Of a stretch of 64,000 nt of DNA, positions 12,298 through 23,509 are shown piece by piece. The position numbers were made by a program, and so were the translations under genes. Location: the NCBI GenBank assembly GCA_946807835.1, contig OX327683.1:15505001-15569000 (forward strand), in the 5' to 3' direction. How positions within the stretch are numbered: the stretch's first letter is position 1; each line of letters opens with the position of its first letter. The notes beneath the pieces were generated by a model that was given only the letters and a program-made list of their open reading frames with translations, was not told the DNA's origin and did no database searches. This DNA comes from Ailanthus altissimus (lineage: Eukaryota; Streptophyta; Magnoliopsida; Sapindales; Simaroubaceae).

Positions 12298-15148
12298 TGT
12301 AGTAACCAGTATCCATAACCGGTAAGAATATGTATATTTATATATATAAATATACGTATTTTATTTGTATGTGGGTGATCCTTAATTTATATATTGTTAT
12401 TAGTAGTGTTTTTATAGGTTAAGGATATACTATTAGTATTGGGTTTATTTGCAAGACTTTGGAATTATTTTAGGGACCAAATTGTTATACTTTGAAAGTT
12501 TTGGGGGCAAATTCGTAAATACCAAAAATTAGCCTCTTAGTATAAAAATACACTTTTAAAAACCCTAATTCTCTCATTTTGGTCGAGCTACCCATTTTTA
12601 GAGAGATAAGAGAGAAATAAAGGAGAGAGAAAGAGAAGAAGAAGAAGAAAAAGAAGAAGAAATTGGAATTTTGGATCTTTAGAGGTATATCACAACTAAT
12701 TATCAATTTATTGGTGTTAATTAAGTTAATTTCTTTAAGTTTTGATTTCTGGAAATATGTATAATTAAGGATTTGATGTGTATTTCGTTTGATGTTGTGA
12801 GAATTGATGATGATCTATAAGATAGTTTGATAAATCATGATGAATTATGGAATTTCTGCTGGATAACCTCTTGATCTAGGAATTTTATAAATTGTTGTGA
12901 TTCGATTCTGGTTTTGAATTTTGAGTATATGAAATTAGACATGTTTAGGATCATCTGAGACTTTGAATCGACTGAAAATCTCGGAAATTGAATTTGTAGT
13001 GAATTTACCAAAATGACCCTGGAATTCTGGAAATTTCCTGTGTAAACAGTATGATACAGTGGAAAATAATTTTTGACCTACTGAATGATCTTTAAAAATT
13101 ATGATTTTGTGGAATATGATAATTTTATATGTCTAATATGATATACTCGGAATTGAGAATTTGGATCAATGTGGTTGAAGTGTTATGAATTTCTAAAGTG
13201 TATCAGCTCATTGTAGTATTTGATTAACAGATTTTTAAAGTTATGAAATAAAATAGTTTTAAAATACTTTTGGCAGTTATTTGGAAGCCAAATATTTATC
13301 ATGAACTGCGATATGTGTCAAGAGTAATTATATGGTAGTTTTATAATTTTTGAGTTAGTATATGATTTTATAAAATTGGGAGATTGAATACTGTTCAGTA
13401 AGTATCTTGATCCTGTCAGGTTTGTAGTTTGGATTCGATGGTGTGTATGGAATGGATTGTGTAGGAATTTTGATATAATATTCATATATAAGAAGTATAT
13501 ATGAGTCAAGAATGATATATTCTGATTTCGGAGTAATTGGACATCATTTGATGTATTAGAAATTTTGTTAAATGTAAGTGGTCAGAATGACAGGTTTTGA
13601 GAAACCAAATATTTAGACCAATTTGATGTGATAAATGCATTGTGTATAATTTTGTAAGCTATTTAAAGTATTTTGTGTGAATTGTGAGGCTTATGAAAGG
13701 ATTAATCTCCATTGATAGGTTAAGGAGATTTAAGCCTTGTAGCTGAAAGTGTTAAGAGGTAAGTATACTAGACTTTTACTGAAATCACTATAAGCATAGT
13801 AATTGTCTATGTATGATTTTGTAAATGTGCTTAAAAATATGTTTATGTTATGCCAAAGTGTATTTGATATGAAATGTGAAAGACATATGTTTATGAATGT
13901 GAGCATTGACATTGAACATGGACATACATGTGTTTTTGAAAGCGAGCTTTCAAAATGAAATGTGTTTGACAAAGAAAGCTTTGAAGTGCAATATGTCCAT
14001 GAGAAAGATTTTGTGTTTTGAGGATGCTTGAACTCACTGTTGACTTAGTAGGCATCTTATGTGATTTGTGGAGCCTTTATGTGTGGCCTTTCCTTCGGGA
14101 TAGGTATATGTTATGTGTTCCGTATGTAGGGAGGATCCTATTGGTACCTAAAGGAAGAGTGAGTTATCACATTCGTGTGGTGGCGTATTGGTGCATGTGA
14201 GAGGACTCACTGATGATCAGGGTGAGGGTTTGGCTTTTACCTTCGGGCATGAGCATTATATATGTGTTATTCAAGACCTCACTTGTACTATTCCTCTCAT
14301 ACGGTATGTCACCTACGAGTGACATTTGGCTCATTATGTGATATGTGATGTGTAAGTCCTACTAAGTAGTAGTTGAGTGATGGTATTCCTGTAATATGTT
14401 TTGAAAGAATGTGTAAGCGCTTACATGATATGTGATTTGATAAGATTATGATTTTGATTGATCACAGCATATCATACATATGCATTGTGTACATATATGT
14501 ATTTGTATTTGATATATGAAAAATTAGTATGCTTACTGAGTTTTATACTCATTATAGTTTATGGTGATTTCAGGTAAATAAGGTACATGTGTGCTTAGCG
14601 GATTTGGCAAGGCTTCTGCTGTTCCTTGGGTTCCCTAAGTTGCTAAGTTGTTGTGTGTTTCATTTGGGGACACGTGGGATAGGATATTTGGTTTGTCCCT
14701 ATTGAATAAATACTTATGTATTATTTCATTGTGTGTGGATTGGATTTGGTTTAAGTTTTATAAAGTGTGGTTATTGGATGATTTTAAGTAAGAATTTGCA
14801 ATGGATATATTCTGGGCTCCCGGTAACAAAGTTGCTACTGGTGACGTAGTAGAGTGTTAATCTCTGAGAAAACTCTGCGTATCTCCGGTTTAATAATTGT
14901 CCCAGTCATAATTCAATTGCTATAATTCTGAAAGAAATTGAAATGAATGTTTAAATATTGTCAAGAGAAGTTTATATTTATGTGTTAGGTTATGGTTGAT
15001 TTTAGTGTTGAACTTACTGGCAACTTGCTAAGGATTTCTGTGTTGAATGAAAGTTGAAAATTTTGTGTAATATTATTTATGAGTGCACATGCAGTGAATA
15101 AATGTAAGTGATGTCGTGTGTCGGATCTTTTGGGTCTGGGGCGTGACA
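12298..15148 (+). mobile_element. 2.85 kb solo LTR nested in the copia element
   Basis: Starts TGTAGTAACCAGTATCC and ends GGGGCGTGACA, with a perfect 5 bp target duplication GTATT (12293-12297 and 15149-15153). No internal gag-pol or second LTR lies between. A TATA-like TATAAAAATA at 12541 followed by a GA-rich leader (12600-12665) suggests plus orientation and a typical LTR promoter. The length and the GGGGCGTGACA end fit a gypsy-type LTR, but the family cannot be proven without an internal domain. Small open frames inside it (for example 13730-13972 and 14018-14200) are not protein-like. Confidence 0.85.
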
Positions 15149-15153
15149 GTATT

Positions 15154-15639
15154 GATGAGGCCATAGATATTGAGAGCCAATCCTTTAGATGTGGTAGGAG
15201 GCTCAAAAGCAGGCATCGTTTCAGCAAATTCACCTGTATAAAACTCAGAAGAAATATTTGTAGGTGAAGTATCTGAAAAAAGATCAAAAAAATTATCTGT
15301 AAACAATTGTGACATAGAAGAAGACACGAATTTGAAGTTAGATACAAAGGAAAACATAATATGCTCGAGAAAGATTACATTACGAAAAATACAAAGACGG
15401 TTAGATATATGATCCCAACACCTATAACCTTTATATTTTATCCCGTATCCCAAAAAGAAACATAATCGAGTACGTGGCTTGAGTTTAGTGTGCTCATATT
15501 TTTGAAGTAAGACAAAACAAACACAACCAAATACTTTGAGGAGTTTGTAATTAGGTGGAGTTTCATGAAAACGCTTATAAGGTGACTTGTTCTCTATAAC
15601 AAGAGAAGAAATACGATTAATGGTAAAGACAGTGGTCAA
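15154..15639 (-). pseudogene. Copia integrase C-terminal region
   Basis: Continues the polyprotein after the core: HETPPNYKLLKVFGCVCFV, then CFFLGYGIKYKGYRCWD and the FRNVIFLEH block. These are the conserved motifs between the copia integrase core and reverse transcriptase. The frame stays open for about 160 codons, much better preserved than its neighbours, then is cut by the nested LTR. It is separated from the core (15662-16012) by a short frame break. Confidence 0.85.
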
Positions 15640-15661
15640 AACAGCTTCTCCCCAAAAATAT

Positions 15662-16012
15662 TCAGGATGAGAAAGAGATAAAAAGAGTACGAGTAGTGTC
15701 TAAAATATGTCCGTGTTTACATTCAACTCTCCTATTTTGCTGAGATGTACTAGGACAAGACTTTTGACATATAGTACCATGTTCTTGTAAAAAATTTAGA
15801 AAATTAAAATCTCTATACTCCATGGCATTATAAGTGCGAAAAATCTTAATAGGACATGAGAACTGAGTTTTAACTATTTGAGCAAAATCTTGGTAAATTT
15901 TAGTAAATTCGGATCGTTGTTTCATAAGAAACAACCAAGTATACCGAGAATAGTCATCAACGAAGATCACAAAATATTTGAAAACAACCAAGTATACCGA
16001 GAATAGCATCAA
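15662..16012 (-). pseudogene. Copia integrase core (catalytic residue lost)
   Basis: Integrase joins element DNA to the host chromosome using a D,D-35-E triad. The first Asp is present in FVIFVDDYSRYTWLF and the Glu in QQNRRVECKHGHILD. The second Asp, normally in a (S/T)DN motif, is replaced: the sequence reads FRTYNAMEY. A 47 bp duplication around 15935-16031 (ACAACCAAGTATACCGAGAA repeated) disturbs the upstream junction. The domain is therefore inactive. Confidence 0.87.
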
Positions 16013-16039
16013 CGAAGATCACAAAATATTTGGATCCTC

Positions 16040-16882
16040 TCATTGTGGCATTTGGAGAAAGACCCTATTATTAGAATGTATAAGATCAAATAGAGCATGA
16101 GAGACAATAGTACTATTATCAAAAGATAAAGCTGGTTGTTTAGTTAAAGGACATGTAAGACAATCATCCTTATTATCATAAATAATACCTAAATGACCAC
16201 TGGATACTAGAGATCGGATGCGATTGACTGACACATGACCTAAACGAGCTTGCCAAAGATGTAATGAAAGCACTGAAAAGATAGATGCTGCAGAGGAACG
16301 ATATAGAAAGGATAGATCTAAAGAAATAAGTTCATACAGACATCCAACCTTACGGCCTGTCCCAAACGTCCGACCAGTCTTTGGATCTTGCACACAACAA
16401 CCAGAAGCAGTAAACAAGACATTAAGACCAAGTTTGCATAATTGACTAACAGACAAAAGATTTAATGTAAAGTTAGGAATAAAAAAAGTGTCAGATACAA
16501 AGAGATTAGAGCAAGACACTTGACTAATATGGTTAACTTTCATGAGAGAACCATTAGCAGTTTGAATAGATGGTAAATAGGAATTAAGATTTTTAGAGGA
16601 GAAAATTGTAAGATCAGAAGTGTGATTGCAACATACGGAGTCAAAATACCAAAAAGAATTACCTGAAATATTAGAGAAAGCAGAAATTAAATGTTTACCA
16701 GAATTAGAAAGAAATAGATGGAGTAAAAATTCAAGATTACTAGAGGAACCATTTGCAATATCCTGTGCGGTAGTAACAGTAGATCATGTAAAAGTAGCAC
16801 ATTTAGATAGTTCAGATATATAGCACGACTGAGGTAGAGTAGAACCAGCAGAAGAATACCAAGAAGTATCATACTTATCCAT
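16040..16882 (-). pseudogene. Copia protease and GAG-pre-integrase region
   Basis: Starting at a Met near 16882 the frame reads to 16040 with one internal stop (TGA where Trp is expected). The aspartic protease motif appears as WYFDSVCCNHTS, where the usual DSG is DSV. Downstream, FIPNFTLNLLSVSQLCKLG is the standard block between protease and integrase, and LHLWQARLGHVSVNRI is the GAG-pre-integrase zinc segment (H...H pattern). No CCHC knuckle or gag precedes it; upstream lies a minisatellite. The Gly loss in the active site argues that the protease is dead. Confidence 0.85.
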
Positions 16883-16901
16883 AAATTCTATTTTTTTTAA
16901 C

Positions 16902-17215
16902 TAATGACAACTTAAGTCCCTAAACTTATACTAATTATAAGTTAACCCCATATTTTTAAGAATTATAAAGTGACCCATTAACTTTGAGTAATTACAAATT
17001 AGCCCATAAAATTTTCATTAATGACAAAATAACTCATAACTTTTAGTAATTATAAAGTGACCCTTATACTTTTCCAAAATTACAAAATGACCTTAAAAAT
17101 ATTATAATTACAAAATAGCCCCAAAAGGTTTGAAAATTTCAAAAATACTCTAAAGGAATAGAATATTACGATCTGACCTTCAAATACTAAAAAGTTTGCA
17201 AATATGCCCTTAAAC
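16902..17215. repeat. Degenerate minisatellite in place of gag
   Basis: About ten diverged units of roughly 30 bp built on the words AATTATAAAGTGACCC and ATTACAAAATGACC. It sits between the copia leader and the protease, where gag should be. Such tracts in plant LTR elements usually lie in untranslated DNA. Confidence 0.75.
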
Positions 17216-17610
17216 AGGAAACATTAAGCTTTAGGTGGCGTGCTCGGCCGGCTCCGACCTTCGATTAGCTTAAACTCGGCGGCGTTGGAACAGTCGGTGA
17301 CTAAGAATTCATTTGGTCAGGGCAGTGTCAGTCACGTCACCGTAGAACGGCTGGGATCTGAAGTGATAGTGGCCGGTAGTAGTGATCTTCTGGCGATGCG
17401 TTCGGTGGTTTTCAATCTCTGATTGGCGCGTCGTCGATAGTATTGAAACAGGCAGAGGATTTTGAGTAATCTAAGAAGGGTGGTGGCTAACATGGCAAGC
17501 TTTTAGACTTTTTCGGCGACTTTTCAAAAAGAACTTCAGTGGATTCCGATAGGTTTTGAAAAAAATTCTGGTAAATCTCCGACTAAACAAAGTGACAGTG
17601 AAAAAACTAA
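17216..17610 (-). other. Copia 5' leader, locally GC-rich
   Basis: Non-coding stretch between PBS and minisatellite, clearly richer in G and C (GCTCGGCCGGCTCC, GGCGGCGTTGG) than its surroundings. The small open frame 17240-17422 on the plus strand is antisense to the element and shows no family resemblance. Confidence 0.6.
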
Positions 17611-17623
17611 AACTCTGATACCT
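17611..17623 (-). other. Copia primer binding site (initiator tRNA-Met)
   Basis: On the minus strand AGGTATCAGAGTT follows directly after the LTR end TTTCTCACA. It matches the canonical TGGTATCAGAGC primer site of plant copia elements at most positions. Confidence 0.88.
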
Positions 17624-17814
17624 TGTGAGAAATATAAAGAGGACTATATTTCACTGTGTCAATTAATATACAAGATTTTCTTTTATATAGGCCTAAGACA
17701 TATATATATAATAAGAAATAATATTTTACATTAAGACATATATAGGCCTAAGACATATATATATATATATGGTAGGTGGGTATAAAGGAATTATTCTAGA
17801 ATAATTTCTTAATA
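17624..17814 (-). repeat. Copia 5' LTR
   Basis: 191 bp partner of 10483-10672. Both share TGTGAGAAATATAAAGAGG at the plus-strand left end and GGTAGGTGGGTATAAAGG near the right. This copy has a duplicated AGACATATATA block but lacks about 11 bp of the terminal palindrome. The flanking TCATT completes the target duplication. Confidence 0.92.
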
Positions 17815-17819
17815 TCATT

Positions 17820-18288
17820 AAATAATACAAGATAATTGTCAATTTGAATCATGTCCTGTTGCTTAAATTTAGATTGGTTGTTTATCGTAAAAACATCCTG
17901 ACAAGCAAAATGAGAGGGATTGACTTGTAGATTGACATATGGGACTTGACTTCTTGAGTAGAGTTGCCTATATTGATGTCAGCCTGAATCCATTGAATGT
18001 CAAGTAATTTTTGTAGAACTCAATTTCACACTCTCGTTCACTAGGTTCAAACTCCATTAAAACCTCCTATTTGTAGGAGGTGCGGTCATTTTCCATCTTA
18101 GAATTCGAAGAATACTGACGTTGTCCTTCTTTAGTGCATACAGTCGTCTGGCAGGTAAAATACTTTCATATATCCATATCCACATACATATATTGAGTTT
18201 GTTACAGTTTGAAACTTTTCTCTAATTTATTGATGGAATAAATATTGGCATTTATAATATTTATATCATTGGCATCACAACATGAAAA
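17820..18288. other. Unassigned relic (right of copia insertion)
   Basis: Continuation of the relic at 9008-10477. On the minus strand about 18090-18000 reads EFEPSERECEIEFYKNYL before the first stop, which looks protein-coding but is not assignable here. No RNA gene or clear repeat is seen. Confidence 0.4.
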
Positions 18289-18360
18289 GGAAAATTTTCG
18301 AAGTTGACCAATAATTTAAGATAAAATTTTCTTTTGACCGAGTCAAATTTTTTAAGTTTT
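18289..18360 (+). repeat. MULE A left terminal inverted repeat
   Basis: GGAAAATTTTCGAAGTTGACC followed by TTTTGACCGAGTCAAA. It aligns with the inverted right end at 23510-23583 and, more weakly, with both ends of MULE B (common core GAGTTGA/GAAGTTGA then a TAATTTAA word). Confidence 0.8.
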
Positions 18361-18682
18361 GTTAACCAAATATATCTTACGTTAGACCATTTTTTCGTTA
18401 TTGTAATTTTAATAATTTTTTTTTCTTATTTTATCTTCTATTTTCTTTTTTCTTTTTTATAAATTAATTAAAAACATACAAATTTAAATAATTACTTTTT
18501 TAATTAACTATGAAAAAAATTATTTATAATAACAATAATAGTTTTAAAAAAATATATTGTAATTAATAATATAAATTATTTAATTAATTAAATTTTTATT
18601 TTTTTATAAATTAATTAAAAATAAGTTAAAAAGTAAAATTTTAAAACTTAAAACAAATAGAAGGAAAAAAAAAAAGCAAAAC

Positions 18683-18760
18683 TGGGTGCGCGCCAGGCAT
18701 GAATGCCTAGCAAGCAAAAACTTATTGGGCGCGCGCCCAGGAATGAGCACCCAGCAGGTT
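18683..18760. repeat. GC-rich palindromic island in MULE A, left side
   Basis: A GC-rich patch in strongly AT-rich DNA. It contains the perfect palindrome TGGGCGCGCGCCCA (18725-18738) and the near-palindrome AGGCATGAATGCCT. A second island lies at 19200-19345. The right side of the element has a matching island at 22940-23140. Confidence 0.75.
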
Positions 18761-19489
18761 TATAAATTAATGAAAAAAAACTATATTGTAATTAAATAAT
18801 ATAAATTATTTAATTAAATAATATTTTATTTTTTTTATAAATTAATTAAAATAATTAATTTAAAAATAAATTTAACAAATTAAAAACAAGTTAAAATAAA
18901 ATTATTTTATTTAAATAGGTAATAATATTAAACCAAATATACTTATTTTTCTTATTTTACCCCTTAGAAATAATATCCTCGTCTTAGAAGCTTTCTCTCT
19001 CGACGCAGACCCATCTCTCTTAGATATGTTACCAATTTTGAATATATTTCTTAGACGTGACTATATTTTAAAGATTTAGAAGAATTAGCTGAAGTTGAAA
19101 ATTAATAATTTTTTAAAAATTAGTAGTGATGTTTATATTTACATTAAAAATGAGTGTAATAGATAAGAAACGTAATAGATGATTCAAACTCTTTGATTAT
19201 GATTATCATGGACAGTACGTCGAAGGGCCCATGGCTGAACGCGCAGCTATTGTTGGGGCGCTGCCTTGTGCCTGCACCAGGGCGTAATAAGGCGCTCATG
19301 TAGAGCGCGCATTGTTGTGCACCACCGTGGCGCCACCACCAATTTTTTTAATTTTATTATTTATTTTATATATTTATATTAAATATATATTTGTATATAT
19401 ATATATATAAATATTTATATATTCAGTTTTATTTTTAATTTAGTTGTATATATAATTAAATTGAAATTATGTTGTATTTTTTCAGGTGC

Positions 19490-21045
19490 TGCTGATCATG
19501 TCGTAAATTTTGACCATTATATGTTTTGGGAGAAGATGAGAGAGCTGTAGTGATGGTTTTAAAAGATATATCAGATATCAAAATATGCACATGGTAGTTC
19601 TAAAAAATATTAGATATAAAGCGTTGTTGAAATTTTTTTTTTTATCCTTTAAGAGTTGATCAGGTGCATTATAAAGTAACTCTCAAGTTTGAGATTCCTT
19701 CAAGTACTATAAAGTTGAGACCTATTCCACTTGAAAATGACGACGATGGAGTATTGTGGTTGAGCTTACAGAATAATATGGCTACACATTTCTGTGTAAC
19801 AGTAGGTACTCGAGGACCTGAAAGTAATGCAGAAGCACCCATGGAGCAAAAACAAGGCTATGCTAAGCAATTCACATCGGCAACTCCTATGTATATTCCA
19901 AATCCCTTAGAGGATTATCATTATTCTTCTCCGATATTCAATGAACAATCAGGCTACACATATTATAATAGTAAGATATATGAAGATGTTGGCATTGATC
20001 TTGGCTATGATATTGGTTAAGATGTTGGATATAATGTGAGTAATAAGGGGAAAAATAAAGAGTGTTATGAGAATGATAATTATGGTTTCGAGGTTGATAA
20101 TGATGATGATGATAATAATAATAATAATAATAATGATATGATGATTATAAAGAGACTGAGGATGGAAATGATGATGCTGGTGATGATGATGATAAGCATA
20201 ATGATAATGATGAGGGTGAGGGTGATAATGATGATGATGATGATAATAATGATTATGGTAGAGAAGAAAGGGTTAAGGTAGAAAATTCATTTCAATTTCA
20301 GTCTGAAATACCACCATTTGACTTGAATATATTGAAAAACATATCTTGTATTGGGATTGGTGATGTATTTGTAGGAAAACTATATAACAACAAATATGAA
20401 ATTTATGAAGCTATAAGTATGGTTGCATTGAAGGGCAAATGGAGCTTTAGAGTTTACAAATCCACCAAAGATCGTTTCAAGTTGAAATGAGATAATGATA
20501 GCTGCAAGTAGAGGTTATGGGTAGTGTCGACAGAAGGGCGACATTTTTTTATCATAAGGCAAGTAGATACAGAACACACTTGTGTTTTGAGTCAATTACG
20601 GGATGGTCACCGAAAAGTCAAGAGCTGAATTATTAGTAAAGTAATAAAAAATAAGTTTACACCAGTCAATAGAAATTATAGGCCAAAAGACATTCAAGTA
20701 GATATGAAGAATTTGGTGTTTAGATAACGTATACTACATCTTGGCAAGCTAAGGAGTATACATTAAGATTGATAAGAGGTACTCTAGAGGATTCATTCAA
20801 ATTGCTTCATGCATACAGCTATGTGTTGCAATAAAATAACTCGGGTACGGTTACTCATTTGAAACAATCAGATTTTTCCATTGGCTTGAAGAATTACTGA
20901 CTCAGAAAATGATACTTCTTAGGAGGGGTTTATGGTTAAACAACAAGGAGTATCTGATCAACACGCCAGTATTGAGAAGGCTACACTTGCAGGGCAATCA
21001 ACTACATGCTGTAAATCCATTGTCATAGGCTGATGTTGAGACTCA
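19490..21045 (+). pseudogene. MuDR-type transposase relic (MULE A)
   Basis: N-terminal part of a Mutator-like transposase. Segments in order: the MHYKVTLKFEIPSSTIKLRP block (19664), a long Asp/Asn-rich acidic linker (20090-20270, frame-shifted and expanded by GAT/AAT repeats), then a MuDR DNA-binding-type region with MVALKGKWSFRVYKSTKDRF, a Cys-containing strand, and VDTEHTCVLSQLRDGH. Stops fall in the Cys region (LK*DNDSCK*). After GTVTHLK the text jumps to QSDFSIGLKNY and SDQHASIEKA-like pieces, so most of the catalytic core was deleted. MULE B carries the fuller version. Confidence 0.82.
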
Positions 21046-21059
21046 TTGGCAGGAGCAAA

Positions 21060-22653
21060 TGTCTGAAAGTCAGCAGCTATGAATTCGGTACCCTATAAAA
21101 CCAAACAATACCAGTTAATGTATTGACTTATTAAACTTTGTACCCAATGTAATTTAAGTTTAAAACGTATTATACTTTGCCCTGCATCCTTAGAGATCTT
21201 GTCTGACTTAAACTATTACACTAAAAGAGATATCTCATGCAAGATATTTTCTTCCACCTTATCAATCTTAGCAGAAAGCTCTGAGTTAACCTTATCAATC
21301 CTAATAAATATTATTTTTTCAAGATCATCCATCATCTTATCCAGGACATTATACTGTGATGAGGATGCGCTGGACTCAAATTATACATAAATAATTATAA
21401 TCAATTGTCACAAGCTAATACTCATCAATAACATAAGTAATTATAATTCAAGGAATAAAAATTAAATTATTATACCATTGATTCAGTCGCGACGGGGCTT
21501 GAAATTCATAGTCAGGCTGAAGATCATCGGTGAATTAGGTGTCTGGGATATCAATTTCTCTAACTTAAAACTCCATCCCCATTTTTTTGATGGAATGTGC
21601 AAATTTACCCTCATGCGATAGTCCGTACTCTTTTTATGTTTGTGAGGTACCAACTTCTTATGAACCTCCAAAGCCTTTATAATATTTTTGATTTATTAAT
21701 CATTAATAGAAAAAATAACAAAAGTTATAAGGAAATTATATCTAACTTTTTATGAACATAAAATCATACCCCAATACCATCGAAGAGGACGTTTACGACG
21801 CTTTCGTATAATGGAGTGCTTGTACCGGATCAATTTAGAATACGCGAAAAATAGTCTCCATTCCTATAGGTAAACAGCTCCCCACACCTCAGGATCTCCT
21901 CGTAGATCCACACCTGAAATGATAATAAATTAATAAATTATAATGTCAATAAAATAAATTTTTTCTGTATCCCAATATGATAATGAATCAAAAAAATAGA
22001 ATTACTCACCAAGAATGCTTGACTAAATGAGTATAAGTTGTATGATTTCTTATTCAAAACACTATTTTTTTTAAATTCGCTAACTTTTTAATTGGACTTG
22101 TGCATAAACTATTGTAGAGTACAATTCATGCAATCGTGCCCCAAGGATAAACACTAAACTCATCTAGATTATTTACGAGACAAAGTATAAAATATTGTAT
22201 GGTTCTATTCCGATCACGTGGCATTAACAATTTATAAAATACATAAAATAGACACATTTTTACTGCATCTACATCATCGTCAAATGTAACGCTCACAAAC
22301 CACGCATCCAAATCCCTGTAAGTCAACTCACTTCTACCCGAAAAATATTTATGCCATAGTCTATCACCTGACCCACTTACTCCAGGATAATCCCATATCC
22401 TCAAACTAGTAATCAAATAAAATTCTTGACGAGAGAATCTAATACATCTTTTGCCTATATAGAATTATAATTCTTTATATAAAGTTTTGGTATGTACACG
22501 TTTTAATAAAATCTTATGTACTAAAATACCTAAGAATGAAATATCTGATATATTCAAAAAAATAACCATAACTAAAATATGTGATTCTAAATATTCGACT
22601 TGCCTCGAAGTCAATTTTGTTTTATATTTTGTATAACCCATAATTTCGAGCAA
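21060..22653 (-). pseudogene. DUF1985/Ulp1-type gene relic (MULE A)
   Basis: The minus strand encodes the N-terminal DUF1985 half of a Ulp1-like (C48 cysteine protease) protein typical of Kaonashi-type MULEs. Best part: ISDISFLGILVHKILLKRVH, then RFSRQEFYLITSLRI and TYRDLDAWFVSVTFDDD, ending NNLDEFSVYPWGTIA (22126-22653). A downstream exon-like segment at 21483-21671 (MEVHKKLVPHKHKK) matches 31605-31700 of MULE B. The codon after LYKEL is TAA; MULE B has TAG at the same codon, where Trp is expected. The catalytic protease half is absent. Confidence 0.78.
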
Positions 22654-22939
22654 GCATGTACGTTACCACGGTACAAAATTTTTTCGGCAATTACGTAGTC
22701 TTTTGAAAAATTCTTCTTCTCGAAAAAATTAAAAAAATTATTAACATATAATATTCACAATACTTTTATCAACTAATAACTAACTATTAAATAAATATTT
22801 TTATTACAACTAACCTATATTAATATTGAAAAAATAATAAAAAATATTAAAATAATTATTAAACAATTTAAAATTAAATAATTATTAAAAAATCAAATCA
22901 TATATTTTTAAATTAATCAAAAGATTAAAAAAATTAAAA

Positions 22940-23140
22940 TTGCCATGTGGTGCCTTGCCTTGGCGCCATATGGCAGCCCACACCAGTCATTAGGCCCGGG
23001 CCGTGTGGCACGCTGCACGCCATTGGGCACGACCGTGTGGTGTGTGCCACTCCGAACGGCGTGCGCCTAAAACCGTTCGCGCGTGCTCTTACGTGCTTGC
23101 CGCGTGAAGCATTTGCACCGATGTATAAGCACGCGCCGGT
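22940..23140. repeat. GC-rich island in MULE A, right side
   Basis: About 200 bp of GC-rich DNA (GGCCCGGGCC, GGCGTGCGCC) flanked by very AT-rich DNA. It corresponds in position to the hairpin island at 30108-30344 of MULE B and shares words such as CGGCGTGCGCCTAA. It leaves long open frames on both strands (22934-23249) that are by-products of base composition. Confidence 0.7.
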
Positions 23141-23509
23141 ATGTGTCTCGCAAAAAAATGGCCGAAATTCTGTATTGCTAGCTATTGTTGATTTTACACA
23201 CATTTTCAACTTATTTTTCATACTATATCTATACATTTCTAACAGTTAACTACAAAAACCACTCAAAATCATAAAAAAACTAAATTTAAAAAATAAACAT
23301 ACCAACTTTCTCCAATTTTTGATTTTTTCAACTTCACACTAAATAATTTAATTTCAATCTTCAAACTCTCTAATTTTATAGTGAATCCAACAAATTATTT
23401 GAAGGAATTTTTGTTAACCGCGAGAGAGGGAGTGTTGGTGTGTGTTTTTGAGAGGAAAATAGATTTTTTAGGGTTAAGGGTAAAATGATAAAAGAAAAAA
23501 ATTGGTTAA

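Larger units (their letters stand above)
10483..17814 (-). mobile_element. Ty1/copia LTR retrotransposon, gag-less, nested insertion
   Basis: A bounded element on the minus strand. It has a perfect 5 bp target duplication TCATT (10478-10482 and 17815-17819), two LTRs of 190-191 bp, a primer site for initiator tRNA-Met and a polypurine tract. Domain order from the 5' end is protease, GAG-pre-integrase, integrase, reverse transcriptase, RNase H, which defines copia. A 2851 bp solo LTR interrupts it at 12298-15148. Gag and its zinc knuckle are absent; an AT-rich minisatellite and a short GC-rich leader lie where gag should be. Multiple stops, and loss of integrase and protease residues, mean it cannot move autonomously. 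Confidence 0.93.

Noticed and set aside
13730..14200. Small open frames on both strands between 13.3 and 14.2 kb
   Set aside because: They lie inside the solo LTR, have no family resemblance and are not conserved as coding.
20036..20281. 81-residue frame rich in Met/Ile following an Asn/Asp run
   Set aside because: It is the wrong frame of the transposase acidic linker, created by expansion of GAT/AAT repeats.
22934..23249. 100-residue open frames on both strands
   Set aside because: Lack of stops is due to the GC-rich island in MULE A; no domain and no related frame in the equivalent island of MULE B.
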